The notes beneath the pieces are model-generated. The model had not been told where the DNA came from, made no database searches, and saw only the letters and a list, made by a program, of their open reading frames with translations. From Pseudoalteromonas denitrificans DSM 6059 (GTDB lineage Bacteria > Pseudomonadota > Gammaproteobacteria > Enterobacterales > Alteromonadaceae), in the NCBI RefSeq assembly GCF_900112265.1, contig NZ_FOLO01000018.1, forward strand, positions 1-64,000: 64,000 bases of DNA, read 5' to 3'. Both the position numbers and the translations under genes were made by a program. This document shows positions 63,587-64,000 of this stretch, piece by piece; the first letter of the stretch is position 1; each line of letters begins with the position of its first letter.

Positions 63587-64000
63587 TTATCTAAATAAAA
63601 CAGACTCTTTCTTGAACCAGTGAACACAAAACCCCATTAATATTCCCGCAAGAGCAAATGTTGCAACAAATATCATAGCCACCATTGAATAATCTACAGT
63701 ACCTTTAATTAACTCTTTAATTGCTAAAGCCACATTTGTGATAGGGATCATTGCAGTATTCATAGTCAACTCCATATTTGGCATCATAGCAACAACCAAA
63801 GGCATAAATGCCACCATAGATAACGGCCCCATGTAATTTTGCGCTTCTTTAAAAGTACGCGCATAAATAGAGATTGCCAATACTAAAGATGAAAATATAC
63901 CAGCAAGCGGCACTAGCATAAGCAAAATTAAGCTTAAGTCTAATACGCCAATAGTACCCATTACATCTGTAATTATTTTTGCATCAACAAAGTTACTCGC
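63587..64000 (-). CDS. NatB-like ABC transporter permease, C-terminal part (5' end outside window)
   Basis: The frame is open to base 64000, so only the last 137 codons are present. Four hydrophobic helices (SLILLMLVPLAGIFSSLVLA, MVAFMPLVVAMM, ITNVALAIKELI region, VAMIFVATFALAGILMGFCV) and the ARTFKEAQNYMGPL segment match ABC-2 permeases of the NatB type. An ATG at 63961 is internal. Na+ or drug export is a family-level guess. Confidence 0.8.
   Translation of the reverse strand, partial: ASNFVDAKIITDVMGTIGVLDLSLILLMLVPLAGIFSSLVLAISIYARTFKEAQNYMGPLSMVAFMPLVVAMMPNMELTMNTAMIPITNVALAIKELIKGTVDYSMVAMIFVATFALAGILMGFCVHWFKKESVLFR

Noticed and set aside
1-64000. CRISPR array, integrase-bearing island or prophage
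   Set aside because: No regularly spaced direct repeats, no cas genes, and no integrase or phage structural genes were seen.

Overview
The window is AT-rich bacterial chromosome (GC roughly in the mid-30s per cent, judged by eye). Gene content points to a marine gammaproteobacterium of the Alteromonadales type (Pseudoalteromonas/Colwellia-like): a MerR-controlled liu leucine-degradation cluster, TonB-dependent receptors under LacI control, a kexin-like protease paired with a separate chaperone, a CSS-motif EAL protein, and boxA-like sequence. The order-level assignment is inference; no rRNA gene is present.

Region 1 (1-5313) is a polymorphic toxin/immunity array. The C-terminal part of a secreted-toxin gene enters from the left edge and is followed, with a TAATG overlap, by its probable immunity gene. 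Downstream lie a frameshifted second copy of the toxin's conserved middle domain, shorter remnants of further toxin copies, and orphan small genes that look like immunity genes, some followed by hairpin terminators.

Region 2 (5.7-19.9 kb) is accessory metabolism and regulation: an AraC regulator followed by glutaminase, a TonB receptor, then a divergent sugar unit (MFS transporter versus GH65 phosphorylase plus beta-phosphoglucomutase) around a LacI-type operator. Two GNAT acetyltransferases, a LysR regulator, an EamA transporter, a Cys/Ser/Gly-tailed protein and an EAL phosphodiesterase follow.

Region 3 (19.9-23.2 kb, minus strand) is the most unusual unit: a hairpin-rich leader with its own terminator, a 46-codon gene, an ATP-grasp ligase whose N-terminus is cut off by one in-frame TAG, and a VAO-type flavoprotein oxidase. 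It looks like a small biosynthetic operon, possibly decaying.

Region 4 (23.4-29.6 kb) holds a GH114-like secreted glycosidase, a lipoprotein metallo-beta-lactamase and several small proteins.

Region 5 (29.6-45.6 kb) is a coherent branched-chain amino acid catabolic island. A minus-strand arm carries valine/isoleucine-type steps (thiolase, acyl-CoA dehydrogenase, two crotonase-family enzymes, MmsB, 3-hydroxyacyl-CoA dehydrogenase, SDR). A plus-strand arm (LiuR, LiuABCDE, CoA-transferase A/B) takes isovaleryl-CoA to acetoacetate and acetyl-CoA. Operator-like palindromes lie between the two arms.

Region 6 (46-64 kb) contains MsrB, Gnd, pyruvate kinase, a DUF899 pseudogene, tRNA-Ser(UGA), a kexin-like protease with its external chaperone, a MacAB-like ABC export operon, an IS200/IS605 relic, a CDP-glycerol transferase-like protein, and a LacI regulator divergent from a TonB receptor. 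The 287-bp gap between these last two carries two copies of the operator found upstream of GH65 about 50 kb away. This suggests one regulon for outer-membrane import, inner-membrane transport and phosphorolysis of an alpha-glucoside. The right edge cuts a NatB-like ABC permease.
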